DNA of 64,000 bases. Source: JAILEN01 sp036723975 (GTDB taxonomy: Bacteria; Bacillota; Clostridia; Lachnospirales; Lachnospiraceae). Numbering within the stretch: position 1 is the stretch's first letter; every line of letters starts with the position of its first letter. Under the pieces are notes generated by a model. That model was not told where the DNA came from, did not search any database, and saw nothing but the letters and a program-made list of their open reading frames with translations. Shown here in pieces: positions 26,520 through 35,035 of this stretch. The stretch spans positions 6,501 through 70,500 of the forward strand of contig DAIMGJ010000012.1 of the NCBI GenBank assembly GCA_036723975.1, in the 5' to 3' direction. The translations under genes and the position numbers were made by a program.

Positions 26520-27113
26520 TTAGCTTGGATTTAATTCTTTCATGCGTTCTGCGATTCGTTTATTGAAGCACTTTCTGCAAAGAGAAAAATACTTATCGTT
26601 TGCTCCCATTTCAATCTGTGGTCCGTCCACGAAGATTTTTCCGTTTTCATCAAATCTGGCATTCATGGTCGCTTTCTTTCCACAGGAACAAATCGTCTTT
26701 ACCTCTTCAATCGCATCTGCCCAGGCAAGAAGCCAGGTGGAACCCTCAAATAAGTTGCCCTTAAAATCGGTACGAAGTCCGTAACAGATAACAGGAATGT
26801 TATAAACGTCTGCCATCTCGCAGAATTTGTGCACCTGCCCTTTGGTCAAAAACTGTGCCTCGTCTACAATCAAACAATCGATAGACTTCGGATCTTTTTC
26901 CGGATCAAATCTATCAAAAAAAGCCTCCACAGTTTCGCATTCGCCGGAAAGCCCGATTCTTGAACGAATGATGGTATCTCCGTCTCTGTTTTCCAGCGCC
27001 GGCTTTAATAACAGGGCATTTTGATCCCGTTCCTTGTAATTAAACGCAACCATCATTGCGTTTGCAGTTTTCGATGAGCCCATTGCGCCGTATCGAAAAT
27101 ATACTTTTGCCAT
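26520..27113 (-). CDS. tdk: Thymidine kinase
   Basis: A 197-residue type II thymidine kinase for thymidine salvage. P-loop GAMGSSKTANAMM, DEAQFLTKGQVHKF and paired zinc-binding cysteines (CSCGKKA and CRKC). GAGGAG precedes the ATG. Converges with argG; on the same strand as the GH9 gene, which ends 61 bp upstream. Confidence 0.96.
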   Translation of the reverse strand: MAKVYFRYGAMGSSKTANAMMVAFNYKERDQNALLLKPALENRDGDTIIRSRIGLSGECETVEAFFDRFDPEKDPKSIDCLIVDEAQFLTKGQVHKFCEMADVYNIPVICYGLRTDFKGNLFEGSTWLLAWADAIEEVKTICSCGKKATMNARFDENGKIFVDGPQIEMGANDKYFSLCRKCFNKRIAERMKELNPS

Positions 27114-27174
27114 AATACTCTACTCCTCATTCCCTCTTTATCATTTTGTAAGCAAGCTCACTTGCGATATTATA

Positions 27175-29388
27175 TCACATTCCCTCTGCGATTTCTCCTG
27201 CAAGTAAATAGATTACCGGTGAATTCCAGTAAATGGTTACTTCGTTGGTGGAGTAACTCTGGGAGTTATCCGCATAGCACTTCGCCGGTGGTGTATCCTT
27301 TAAAACATTTTGTACATACGGATCATCCAGTCCACTATTCGGGCCACCCACAACCATACCTGGTACGGTCTTTCCGGTGGCCTGAGAAGGTCTGTGATGT
27401 GGGCTCTGCGGAGACAGACTTCCAAATCCGGTCATAAAGCAATAACCGGTCGCATTATTTCCAAGGAGATAGTTTAACTGCTTATCTATCGTATTCTTAT
27501 CAAAAGAACCAATACTATCTTTCATCAGAAGCAGATACTCACCATTATTTGCAATGGTAAGGTTACTTCCCCACGGATAACTGCCATTAATGGAGGAACC
27601 GTAACCATATTTATTTGCATTGGATGAAATCGTATTTGCTGTGTTTTCGACAGCTTCTTTTATCTTTGAAACAATGGCAGGAGAAACACCCTCTGTAGTA
27701 AGAATTGCGTAGCCGCCATAGCCGCCAACGCCTTGCCAGCCAAGGGAATAATCACTGTCAGGAATATGCAAATTTAAAGCATATTCATAAGATGAATCTC
27801 CGGTTGTTTTTAACAGTTCCGCATAAGCCCAGAATCTTTCGTCTTCATCGCAGGTATCCTCATACTCCCCTGTAGAAACATCTCCCGGATTTCGATAGCC
27901 GGTAGTATCCACCGGTGTTTCATCCAGATACTCCGCCGCCTTCTTAGCAGCTTTTAGGCATTTATCCGCAAAAGATTTATCAACAGATGCATATACTCTG
28001 GAAGCAATCGCCATAACAGCCGCGAAATCACCTGTGGCAGTTGTGGAAACCGGCATCACATAAAGGGTGTCGTTTTCCTCCTGCGGCATTACTTCACCCG
28101 GAAAGTTTTTGCAGGTAACTTTGTGATACACACCACCCTCAGACGTCTGCATCTTTAACAACCATTCCAACTCATATCTGGCCTCATCCAACACATCCGG
28201 AGTACCGTTTCCACTTTCCGGAATACCGGTATCATCCCCAAATACAGATGGGTAATTTTCATATGCCAAAAGTAAATCCGCAGCCGCAACCGCACCCGCT
28301 ACAGTATATCTTCCATAGTCACCGGCATCGTGCCAGCCACCGGACACATCAATACTCTTCGACGTATCTTCATATAAGACCGCACTTTGGATATGACACT
28401 CAGGATGTGAAAAATCTCCTGCAAGCTCACCGGTAAGTTCCGTTCCGCAACGCTGATAGTAAAGCATTTTTATTGCAGCATTCAGCGCTTCATTATATAC
28501 ATCTTTTCCGATTTTAAAGGAGAAAGAAGTTACATCACCTGCTTCTACGTGATAGGTTCCCTCATCTGTAACAGAAGAAAAATCAAATACTGCTTCTTTT
28601 TCTCCCGTATCCGCATCATCCTGTCCTTCTCCGATTTTTGCTTCCAATACACTCTCATTTGAGTCTTCGCAAATAAGCTTAGCTGTCTGGTTTAATGCAT
28701 CGCCCTTTAAAGTTGCGCTTTTATATGCGTTTGGCAAATATCCGATCTGGTTTACTGCAATATCCACGGCTTCTCCCCCACTTAAACCACCGACTTTGTT
28801 GGAATCATCCTCCAAGTACAAACAGAAATTATCAAAGTAAACATGATGCTCGCCAATGGCCTCATCCATTCCTTCCATAATTCCCATATTAAAGCAAAAT
28901 CTCGGAGCCGGATCAGAGGTCTCGCCCATGGTAAAACTATACTCGTAGGTTTTTACGTCTTTTCCCACATCCACATTTTCTTCATAATATGCGTGATAAT
29001 CCCCGCCATTAATTTGAAAACGCATCTGCAGCGGGCGCTCCACATCGGAATACGCATCAAAATATAGTCGATAAACACAGCCTTCATCCAAAGAAAATCC
29101 GTCATGATAAAGCTGTACACCGTAATCTACGGAACCAACGCTTTTAATATCCACATCCAATTCTTCTTTGTCATTTACGGAAATGGCACATTCTCCATCA
29201 TAACAATAGGTGTCCCACAATTCCGTTCCATTGGAAAAATCCCCGTTTTCCAAAAGATTTGGGCCAAATTCCTCCCGTGAAACCTGCTCAGCCACATTTT
29301 CTTTTTTTCCTTTGCAGCCTGAAGCACCAAGAACCATAGCTAATGACAGTACCAATGCAAAAGCCCTTTTTAAATACTGTTTTTTCAT
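27175..29388 (-). CDS. Glycoside hydrolase family 9 cellulase, lipoprotein
   Basis: A 737-residue predicted lipoprotein: signal MKKQYLKRAFALVLSLAMVL and lipobox ASGC at about residue 25. A CBM4/9-like domain follows (NLLENGDFSNGTELWD to YFDNFCLYLED, about 40-190), then the N-terminal Ig-like domain of GH9 (DIAVNQIGYLPNAYKSAT), then the catalytic barrel (about 300-737). Catalytic blocks are GGWHDAGDYGRYTVAG, the His region SPQSPHHRPS and the acid residue in NEVTIYWNSPVIYLL. All key residues are present. It should hydrolyse beta-1,4-glucans or similar glycans while tethered to the outer face of the membrane. Start chosen at 29388, with AAGG and GGGGG upstream. Confidence 0.93.
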   Translation of the reverse strand: MKKQYLKRAFALVLSLAMVLGASGCKGKKENVAEQVSREEFGPNLLENGDFSNGTELWDTYCYDGECAISVNDKEELDVDIKSVGSVDYGVQLYHDGFSLDEGCVYRLYFDAYSDVERPLQMRFQINGGDYHAYYEENVDVGKDVKTYEYSFTMGETSDPAPRFCFNMGIMEGMDEAIGEHHVYFDNFCLYLEDDSNKVGGLSGGEAVDIAVNQIGYLPNAYKSATLKGDALNQTAKLICEDSNESVLEAKIGEGQDDADTGEKEAVFDFSSVTDEGTYHVEAGDVTSFSFKIGKDVYNEALNAAIKMLYYQRCGTELTGELAGDFSHPECHIQSAVLYEDTSKSIDVSGGWHDAGDYGRYTVAGAVAAADLLLAYENYPSVFGDDTGIPESGNGTPDVLDEARYELEWLLKMQTSEGGVYHKVTCKNFPGEVMPQEENDTLYVMPVSTTATGDFAAVMAIASRVYASVDKSFADKCLKAAKKAAEYLDETPVDTTGYRNPGDVSTGEYEDTCDEDERFWAYAELLKTTGDSSYEYALNLHIPDSDYSLGWQGVGGYGGYAILTTEGVSPAIVSKIKEAVENTANTISSNANKYGYGSSINGSYPWGSNLTIANNGEYLLLMKDSIGSFDKNTIDKQLNYLLGNNATGYCFMTGFGSLSPQSPHHRPSQATGKTVPGMVVGGPNSGLDDPYVQNVLKDTPPAKCYADNSQSYSTNEVTIYWNSPVIYLLAGEIAEGM

Positions 29389-29462
29389 CCTTAATCCCCC
29401 TTCAAGTATGATGAATAAGTATCTCCACGAAAAATAGAATAACACTATCAAATCTCGTATAC

Positions 29463-29497
29463 AAGAAAACACCCAACATAACGTTGGGCGTTTTCTT
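29463..29497 (-). terminator. Terminator after metA
   Basis: Fifteen-base arms 29463-29477 and 29483-29497 (AAGAAAACACCCAAC with GTTGGGCGTTTTCTT), one mismatch. It overlaps the metA stop by two bases and would end the rluF-ligA-metA transcript. Confidence 0.8.
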
Positions 29498-30419
29498 ATT
29501 TCTCCGAAATCTTATTCCACTCATAAGGAGTATTCTGGTATACGTAATAATTCAGCCAATTGGAATACAAGATATTTCCGTGACTTCGCCACTGAAGAAG
29601 CGGCTTCTCATTTTCATCGTCCCCCGGATAATAATTTACCGGAAGATCAATTGGCAGTCCTTTTTCTTTATCTCTCTTATACTCGGTATCCAATGTATAG
29701 CGATCATATTCCGGGTGACCCATCACAAAAATTTGACTTCCGTCATGAGTCATACATAAAAATACTCCGGCCTCCTCGCTTTTTGCACAAACAACCAAGT
29801 CCTTACAAGCTTCAATATCCTCGGTCTTTACACCGGTATGACGGCTGTGTGGTGCATAAAATATATCATCAAATCCACGGACCAAAGGAATCTTTCTGTT
29901 CTGTACACGATGTGGGAACACGCCGAATTTCTTTTCTGCCAAATCATACTTATCGATGCCGTAATGATAATAAAGTCCGGCCTGACATCCCCAGCATAAA
30001 TGAAGCGTGGACGTCACATGCGTCTTGGTCCATTCAAAGACCTTGCACAATTCCTGCCAGTAATCCACATCCTCAAATGGCATTTGTTCTACCGGTGCAC
30101 CGGTTATAATTAAGCCATCCAAGTATCTGTCATACGCATCTTCAATGTGTTCATAGAAATTGTTCAAATGCGTTTTACTCGTATTCTTACTCTTATGACT
30201 TCCAACGGTAAAAAACGTTACATCCACCTGTAACGGCGTATTGGATAAGGAACGAAGAAGCTGCAACTCGGTCGCTTCTTTTAATGGCATTAAGTTTAAA
30301 ATACCGATGCTAATGGGACGAATATCCTGATGAGTAGATCGGTTTTCGTCCATTACAAATATATTCTCATGTTCTAATATAGCCTTTGCAGGCAAATCAT
30401 TTTGTGTTCTAATCGGCAT
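29496..30419 (-). CDS. metA: Homoserine O-acetyltransferase (MetA family)
   Basis: A 307-residue MetA-type acyltransferase that activates homoserine in methionine synthesis. Catalytic Cys in LHLCWGCQAGLYYHYG, catalytic His in APHSRHTGV and Glu in HPEYDRYTLDTEY. The segment TGAPVEQMPFEDV carries Glu where succinyl-CoA-specific enzymes have Gly, so acetyl-CoA is the likely donor. This matches the O-acetylhomoserine-using MetY at 20876-22159. Its start overlaps the end of ligA by 11 bases. Confidence 0.94.
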   Translation of the reverse strand: MPIRTQNDLPAKAILEHENIFVMDENRSTHQDIRPISIGILNLMPLKEATELQLLRSLSNTPLQVDVTFFTVGSHKSKNTSKTHLNNFYEHIEDAYDRYLDGLIITGAPVEQMPFEDVDYWQELCKVFEWTKTHVTSTLHLCWGCQAGLYYHYGIDKYDLAEKKFGVFPHRVQNRKIPLVRGFDDIFYAPHSRHTGVKTEDIEACKDLVVCAKSEEAGVFLCMTHDGSQIFVMGHPEYDRYTLDTEYKRDKEKGLPIDLPVNYYPGDDENEKPLLQWRSHGNILYSNWLNYYVYQNTPYEWNKISEK

Positions 30420-32418
30420 GGCCTATCATCTCCAATAATTCTTCTTCACTAAGTACGGTAACGCCAAGGGCATTGGCCTTATCCAGCTTACTACCGGCAG
30501 CTTCTCCGGCCACCAAGTAATTGGTTTTTTTCGAAACACTTCCGGCGCATTTCCCGCCGTTTAATTCGATAAGCTCCTGCGCCTCTTTTCGTCCAAGGGT
30601 CGGAAGCGTTCCTGTTATTACAAAGGTAAGACCCGCCAACTTTTCACTGGAGCCTTCCTTTTCCACGCGTTTTAAGTTTACTCCGGATGCTTTGATTCGA
30701 TTTATGATATTGATATTTACGTCATCGTGCAAATAATCATAAATAGATTTTGCACTAATCTCTCCAATATCATCCACTTCCTTTAACTCTTCTTCCGAAA
30801 GTGTCATAATCCGTTCAATATCTCCAAAGTGATTTAGTAACGACTTTGCTGCAGCTTTTCCCACGTTTGGAATTCCAAAGCCTGTAAAAAGGCGATATGC
30901 ATCATTTGCCTTTGATTCCTCAATGGCATTTAACAACTTATTCGTATTTTTTTCTTTTCCGATTATTCCTTCTTCAATCAGCACATCTCTATGCTCTTTT
31001 AATGTATAGATATCTGCAATATCTTTGATATAACCACGACGTATAAGTTCCACGATATAGACTTCGCCAAAGCCTTTAATATCCATGGCGTCTCGGCTTA
31101 CAAAATTAATGATGTGCTGTTCCAACTGGGCCGGGCAGGACGGGTTTTGGCACTTCATATCTGCCGTATCCGCATCACGTTTTACCACGCCGCCGCAAAC
31201 CGGACAAACACTTGGAATCTGATAGGTTACAACACCCTCCGGTCGCTTTGCATGTACGACTTCTTTGACCTTCGGGATGATTTCTCCAGACTTATAAACT
31301 ACAAGTGTATCTCCGATTCCAATATCAAGCTCATTGATAAAATCCTGGTTATGCAATGTCGCGCGGCTAACAGAAGTACCACATAAGCGAATCGGCTCAA
31401 AAATCGCTGTCGGATTTATACGACCGGTACGTCCAACAGATAACTCTATATCTAAAAGTTTTGTTTCTTTTTCCTCCGGCGGATATTTATAGGCGATGTG
31501 TCCGTTGGAATACTTGGCACTGGTGGAAAAATCGTTTCGATATGCCACCTGATCAATTTTTACGACAGCACCGTCAATATCAAAGTGAAACTCCCCGCGC
31601 TTCTCTCCGATTTCATCGATAACGGAAAGTACCTCTTCCGGAGTTTTACATTTTTTATGAAATACCGTGGCTACACCATGACTGCTTAAAAAATCCATAC
31701 CTTCGCAGTGGCTCTTTGTAAGTTCTTCCGGGCCCTGCTGAACATTAAATATAAACATCTTAAGCCCACGTTCTTTTGTAATATTGGCATCTAATTGTCG
31801 AAGTGTACCTGCTGCTAAGTTTCGTGGATTGGCAGCGAGCTTTCCGCCCTTTTGTTCCTGCAAATCGTTGTAGCGTTCAAAATCTTCATGAGACATGTAG
31901 ACTTCGCCACGAAGCTGCAAAGACTCGAAATCCAAATCCAAATACTGCTTTACATCCGGAATCACGAGAGCATTGGCAGTAACATCTTCACCCACAAGAC
32001 CGTCCCCACGGGTCTCTGCAAGAGAAAGTTTTAACTTTCCTCTGGAATCTTTCTCATAACGAAGCGTCATAGAAAGACCGTCAATTTTTGCTTCCACGGA
32101 AAACTCTGCGTCCGGATGAAGGGCATGTACTTTTTCAATCCAGGCCGTTACATCCGCTTTATCAAAAACATCTTCAATGGAAAGCATCGGCACGTCATGG
32201 GTCACCTTTACGCCTGCTTCTCTTTGAGCAACACCGCCGATTTTCTGTGACGGGGAATCCGATGTCACCCATTCCGGATGCTCTTTCTCCACAGCCTTTA
32301 GTTTCTGCATCAACTGATCATATTCAAAATCGGAAATCTCCGGTTCGTTATCGTTGTAATAACGATTCATGTGATAATCGATTTCATCAATTAATGCCTT
32401 ATATTCTTCAAATATCAT
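30409..32418 (-). CDS. ligA: NAD-dependent DNA ligase
   Basis: A 669-residue LigA that seals nicks in replication and repair. Domain Ia and adenylation domain with active-site Lys in SVEAKIDGLSMTLRY (about residue 112), OB fold, zinc finger CPVCGG...CQNPSCPAQ (about 410-435), helix-hairpin-helix region (GFGEVYIVELI, GIPNVGKAAAKSLL) and C-terminal BRCT domain (LAGLTFVITGTLPTLGRKEA). Complete and of normal length. Follows rluF by 15 bp. Confidence 0.97.
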   Translation of the reverse strand: MIFEEYKALIDEIDYHMNRYYNDNEPEISDFEYDQLMQKLKAVEKEHPEWVTSDSPSQKIGGVAQREAGVKVTHDVPMLSIEDVFDKADVTAWIEKVHALHPDAEFSVEAKIDGLSMTLRYEKDSRGKLKLSLAETRGDGLVGEDVTANALVIPDVKQYLDLDFESLQLRGEVYMSHEDFERYNDLQEQKGGKLAANPRNLAAGTLRQLDANITKERGLKMFIFNVQQGPEELTKSHCEGMDFLSSHGVATVFHKKCKTPEEVLSVIDEIGEKRGEFHFDIDGAVVKIDQVAYRNDFSTSAKYSNGHIAYKYPPEEKETKLLDIELSVGRTGRINPTAIFEPIRLCGTSVSRATLHNQDFINELDIGIGDTLVVYKSGEIIPKVKEVVHAKRPEGVVTYQIPSVCPVCGGVVKRDADTADMKCQNPSCPAQLEQHIINFVSRDAMDIKGFGEVYIVELIRRGYIKDIADIYTLKEHRDVLIEEGIIGKEKNTNKLLNAIEESKANDAYRLFTGFGIPNVGKAAAKSLLNHFGDIERIMTLSEEELKEVDDIGEISAKSIYDYLHDDVNINIINRIKASGVNLKRVEKEGSSEKLAGLTFVITGTLPTLGRKEAQELIELNGGKCAGSVSKKTNYLVAGEAAGSKLDKANALGVTVLSEEELLEMIGHAD

Positions 32419-32433
32419 ACCTTTCCACCCAAA

Positions 32434-33144
32434 TTATAAAAGTTTCTTTTTTAAATCTGCGATTTCTTTTACAGAGAGTTCCCGATACTCTCCCTCTTTG
32501 ATTCCCTCTAAGGTAAAGTCCATAATACGCACACGTTTTAAGTCACGCACATGATAATCCAGTGCTCTGCACATACGGCGAATCTGACGGTTTAAACCTT
32601 GCGTCAAAATAATGGAAAATGTTTTTTCATCTATTTTCTTTACTCTGCATGGCGCCGTGGTTTTCTCCAAATCAGGTAGGTATACACCACGCTGCATATC
32701 CATCAAAAACTTTCCGGAAATCGGCTTATTTACCCGTACCACATATTCTTTTTCGTGGTAATTGGAAGCCTTTAAAATCTCATTGGTCAAATCTCCCTGG
32801 TTGGTTAAGATTAATAACCCGTGAGACTCTTTATCCAATCTCCCTACAGGATAGATTCTGGTAGGATAGTTTAAGTAATCAATTACGTTATCCTTTTCCC
32901 TTTTTTCCGCCGTACAAACGATGCCAATTGGTTTATTAAAGACTAATACTACTTCTTTTTCTTCCAACTTCACTTCATTTCCGTCAACATAGACATGCTG
33001 TCCCGGCATCACACGAGAGCCAATCTCTGCCAAGGCCTCGTCAATTTTTACCCGGCCTTTTTCAATATATTGGTCAGCGCTTCGGCGGGAGCACACCCCC
33101 GCTTCCGATAAAAATTTGTTAATTCGAATTCCGTTTTCTTCCAT
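32434..33144 (-). CDS. 23S rRNA pseudouridine synthase, RluF/RsuA family
   Basis: A 236-residue pseudouridine synthase. An N-terminal S4 RNA-binding domain (IRINKFLSEAGVCSRRSADQ) precedes the catalytic domain with Asp in GRLDKESHGLLILTN. The motif QGLNRQIRRMC is of the RluF subgroup, whereas RluB has a different NREVRR form, so a 23S rRNA uridine target is favoured. A GTG nine bases upstream is an alternative start. Its start sits directly after a terminator T run and has no strong ribosome binding site. Confidence 0.88.
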   Translation of the reverse strand: MEENGIRINKFLSEAGVCSRRSADQYIEKGRVKIDEALAEIGSRVMPGQHVYVDGNEVKLEEKEVVLVFNKPIGIVCTAEKREKDNVIDYLNYPTRIYPVGRLDKESHGLLILTNQGDLTNEILKASNYHEKEYVVRVNKPISGKFLMDMQRGVYLPDLEKTTAPCRVKKIDEKTFSIILTQGLNRQIRRMCRALDYHVRDLKRVRIMDFTLEGIKEGEYRELSVKEIADLKKKLL

Positions 33145-33153
33145 ACTTTTCAC

Positions 33154-33195
33154 TAAAAAAAGAAGAGTTCTCCATCGGAAAACTCTTCTAAAAAA
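33154..33195 (-). terminator. Terminator between the SH3 gene and rluF
   Basis: AGAAGAGTT (33161-33169) with AACTCTTCT (33181-33189), extended by TCC/GGA pairs across a short loop, with A/T runs on both flanks. On the minus strand the T run ends at the possible GTG start of the rluF-like gene, leaving no room for a promoter between them. Confidence 0.85.
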
Positions 33196-33203
33196 TACTA
33201 ATC

Positions 33204-34499
33204 TTATTGAGGTCCTAAATACTCAGACTTAACATAGCCTTCCTTACCATTGTATTTAACTTTTGTCCAACCATCTTCGTACATCATAACCACTTCCACC
33301 TTTTCACCGGCATAAGCAACAGCAACTTTCTTTGCTGTGGTGCTCATGCTTTCACGAATATTAATGGTGGTATAAAGCAATACCTTTTCTCCTGCGCTGT
33401 AAGTATTGGTTGTAGCGGTGGTTGTTTCGGTAGTCGTCTCCGTCGTAGTTTCAGCAGTCTCGGTAGTGGTGGTACCATCCACACGCTCTAAAAACTCTGT
33501 CTTAATATAAGCATCCTGATTGTTAAAGGAAAGAAGTGTCCACTCTCCTTCTTCGGAATATGCCTTAAGCTCACTTCCCTTCTGTGCCTTTCCAAGAGAA
33601 GTTGAATCGGTGGATGCAGAAGAACGAACATTTACGTTTGCTGTTACCTTAACTGTATAAGAATTTGCTTCTTTTTGAGCCGCAGCTTCTTCTGCAGCAG
33701 CAGCAGCAGCGGCTTCCTCTTCCGCTTTCTTTGCTGCTTCCTCTGCTTCTGCAGCTTCTTTAGCCGCCTGCTCTTCTGCAGCAGCTACCGCTGCCTTATA
33801 ATCAGAAGCCCATTTTTGAATGGCCTGAGGAATTGTTTCGGAAGTAAATGTATTAAACTCTGCGTCGGATAACTGACGTTCGTTGTATTTTGCCTGAATT
33901 TCTGCCTGAAGTGCAAGTAAATCACTCTGCTGCTCAAATTCCGCAATCAAAGAAGAAACGGTAGGATCCATATCATACTCATTGTTCTTCTGATTGTAAG
34001 CACAGTAAACATTGTTGATGGTTAACTTTCCGGACTCCTTATCCTTTTCCACATAGAAAAAATCAAGTCCGGGAGCAGCGGAATTCACACCGGTAAAGTG
34101 AATCTCCACCTCTGCAGATACCAAATAGGAATTGCTGTCAGCGCCTCGCTTAGAGTAAACATTTAACACATCATAAGAATCAATGTACTGAGATATAAAC
34201 TCAATATAGTTTAATTCGGAATCGGAAATCGGTGTTGCTATAGACACTAAAGAATCCTTGTCGTTGTTGGCATATGCAGTATAATACGCATTTAAAAGTG
34301 CTGTAATATCAGAATCTTCTGTCTCGGTATTATATTCCTGATATGCACCGGACAGCGGATTTGTATCCGCAGCGGAATTATCTGTTCCAAAGGCAAGAAG
34401 TAATACCATTATCAAGCATACAACTCCTGCCAAAAAATATCTCTTTTTATCTATAATAAAATCTACACAAGTAAAAAATATATCTTTTATCTTATCCAT
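33204..34499 (-). CDS. Membrane-anchored bacterial SH3 (SH3b) repeat protein
   Basis: A 431-residue protein: cytoplasmic start MDKIKDIFFTCVDFIIDKK, one membrane segment (about 21-42), an NTF2-like extracellular region (about 70-210), an Ala/Glu coiled coil (about 230-275), SH3b domain 1 (VKVTANVNVRSSASTDS), a Thr/Glu-rich linker with repeated ETTT units, and SH3b domain 2 ending GKEGYVKSEYLGPQ. SH3b domains bind peptidoglycan or cell-wall peptides in this setting. A cell-wall-associated role is likely; the specific function is unknown. Transcript ends at the hairpin 33154-33195. Confidence 0.82.
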   Translation of the reverse strand: MDKIKDIFFTCVDFIIDKKRYFLAGVVCLIMVLLLAFGTDNSAADTNPLSGAYQEYNTETEDSDITALLNAYYTAYANNDKDSLVSIATPISDSELNYIEFISQYIDSYDVLNVYSKRGADSNSYLVSAEVEIHFTGVNSAAPGLDFFYVEKDKESGKLTINNVYCAYNQKNNEYDMDPTVSSLIAEFEQQSDLLALQAEIQAKYNERQLSDAEFNTFTSETIPQAIQKWASDYKAAVAAAEEQAAKEAAEAEEAAKKAEEEAAAAAAAEEAAAQKEANSYTVKVTANVNVRSSASTDSTSLGKAQKGSELKAYSEEGEWTLLSFNNQDAYIKTEFLERVDGTTTTETAETTTETTTETTTATTNTYSAGEKVLLYTTINIRESMSTTAKKVAVAYAGEKVEVVMMYEDGWTKVKYNGKEGYVKSEYLGPQ

Positions 34500-34587
34500 G
34501 ATGTTTCCTCTCGATTAAAAAATAAGTCCCCAATATTTTAACATAAATATAAACAAAAATCAGTTTTGAAATAATAAACAAAGAAAA

Positions 34588-34661
34588 TGTAGACGACTGG
34601 ATTCGAACCAGCGATCTTCAGAGTCGGAGTCTGATGCGTTATCCAGCTACGCTACGCCTAC
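34588..34661 (-). tRNA. tRNA-Arg (anticodon CCG)
   Basis: Seventy-four bases. Acceptor stem GTAGGCG pairs with CGTCTAC with one G-U; the anticodon stem TCAGA/TCTGA encloses loop CTCCGAC, giving anticodon CCG (reads CGG codons). The T arm has GGTTCGAATCC. Discriminator A; CCA is not encoded. Promoter at 34672-34700. Confidence 0.95.
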
Positions 34662-34671
34662 AAACTTCGTA

Positions 34672-34700
34672 AATATAACATTTTACGTGTTTTTTGTCAA
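34672..34700 (-). promoter_or_regulatory. Promoter of the tRNA-Arg gene
   Basis: Minus strand TTGACA (34695-34700), 17-base spacer, TATATT (34672-34677), about 11 bases before the tRNA 5' end. The -35 and most of the spacer lie inside the last codons of the upstream small gene. Confidence 0.75.
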
Positions 34701-35003
34701 CGAACTGGAGGTTGCATTTCTCATCATTGCTTTGATGGGGTTTACACTGGCAGCCATGGATTTTATCATTTCAAGATTTTTCTCCATGTAATCCTCCAGA
34801 CCCATGATTTCTTCTTTGGAAAAACCGTCACTTGAAGTGATGACACACTTTGGGATTTCTCCCTCTGCATGCTTCTCTCCTTCATCAAAGGTGACGTAAG
34901 CAACTTTCTCTTCGCCATGTCTGCAAATCGGAGAAACCAGCATATTCATTTCTTGTTTGTTTTCTTTCTTTTGCTTATTTAAATCCAAAGAAAAATCTTC
35001 CAT
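34683..35003 (-). CDS. Small conserved-looking protein of unknown function
   Basis: A 106-residue soluble protein, MEDFSLDLNKQKKENKQEMN at its start, followed by a compact middle with ICRHGEEKVAYVTFDEGEKH. No family recognised. The start at 35003 has GGGGGAG seven bases upstream; a 41-residue upstream extension in frame overlaps the permease gene and lacks a binding site. It lies between the permease gene and tRNA-Arg. Charged, no cysteine cluster (single Cys pair), no membrane segment. Confidence 0.7.
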   Translation of the reverse strand: MEDFSLDLNKQKKENKQEMNMLVSPICRHGEEKVAYVTFDEGEKHAEGEIPKCVITSSDGFSKEEIMGLEDYMEKNLEMIKSMAASVNPIKAMMRNATSSSLTKNT

Positions 35004-35035
35004 TTTGCTCCCCCAATAATTGAAAAATAATGTTT

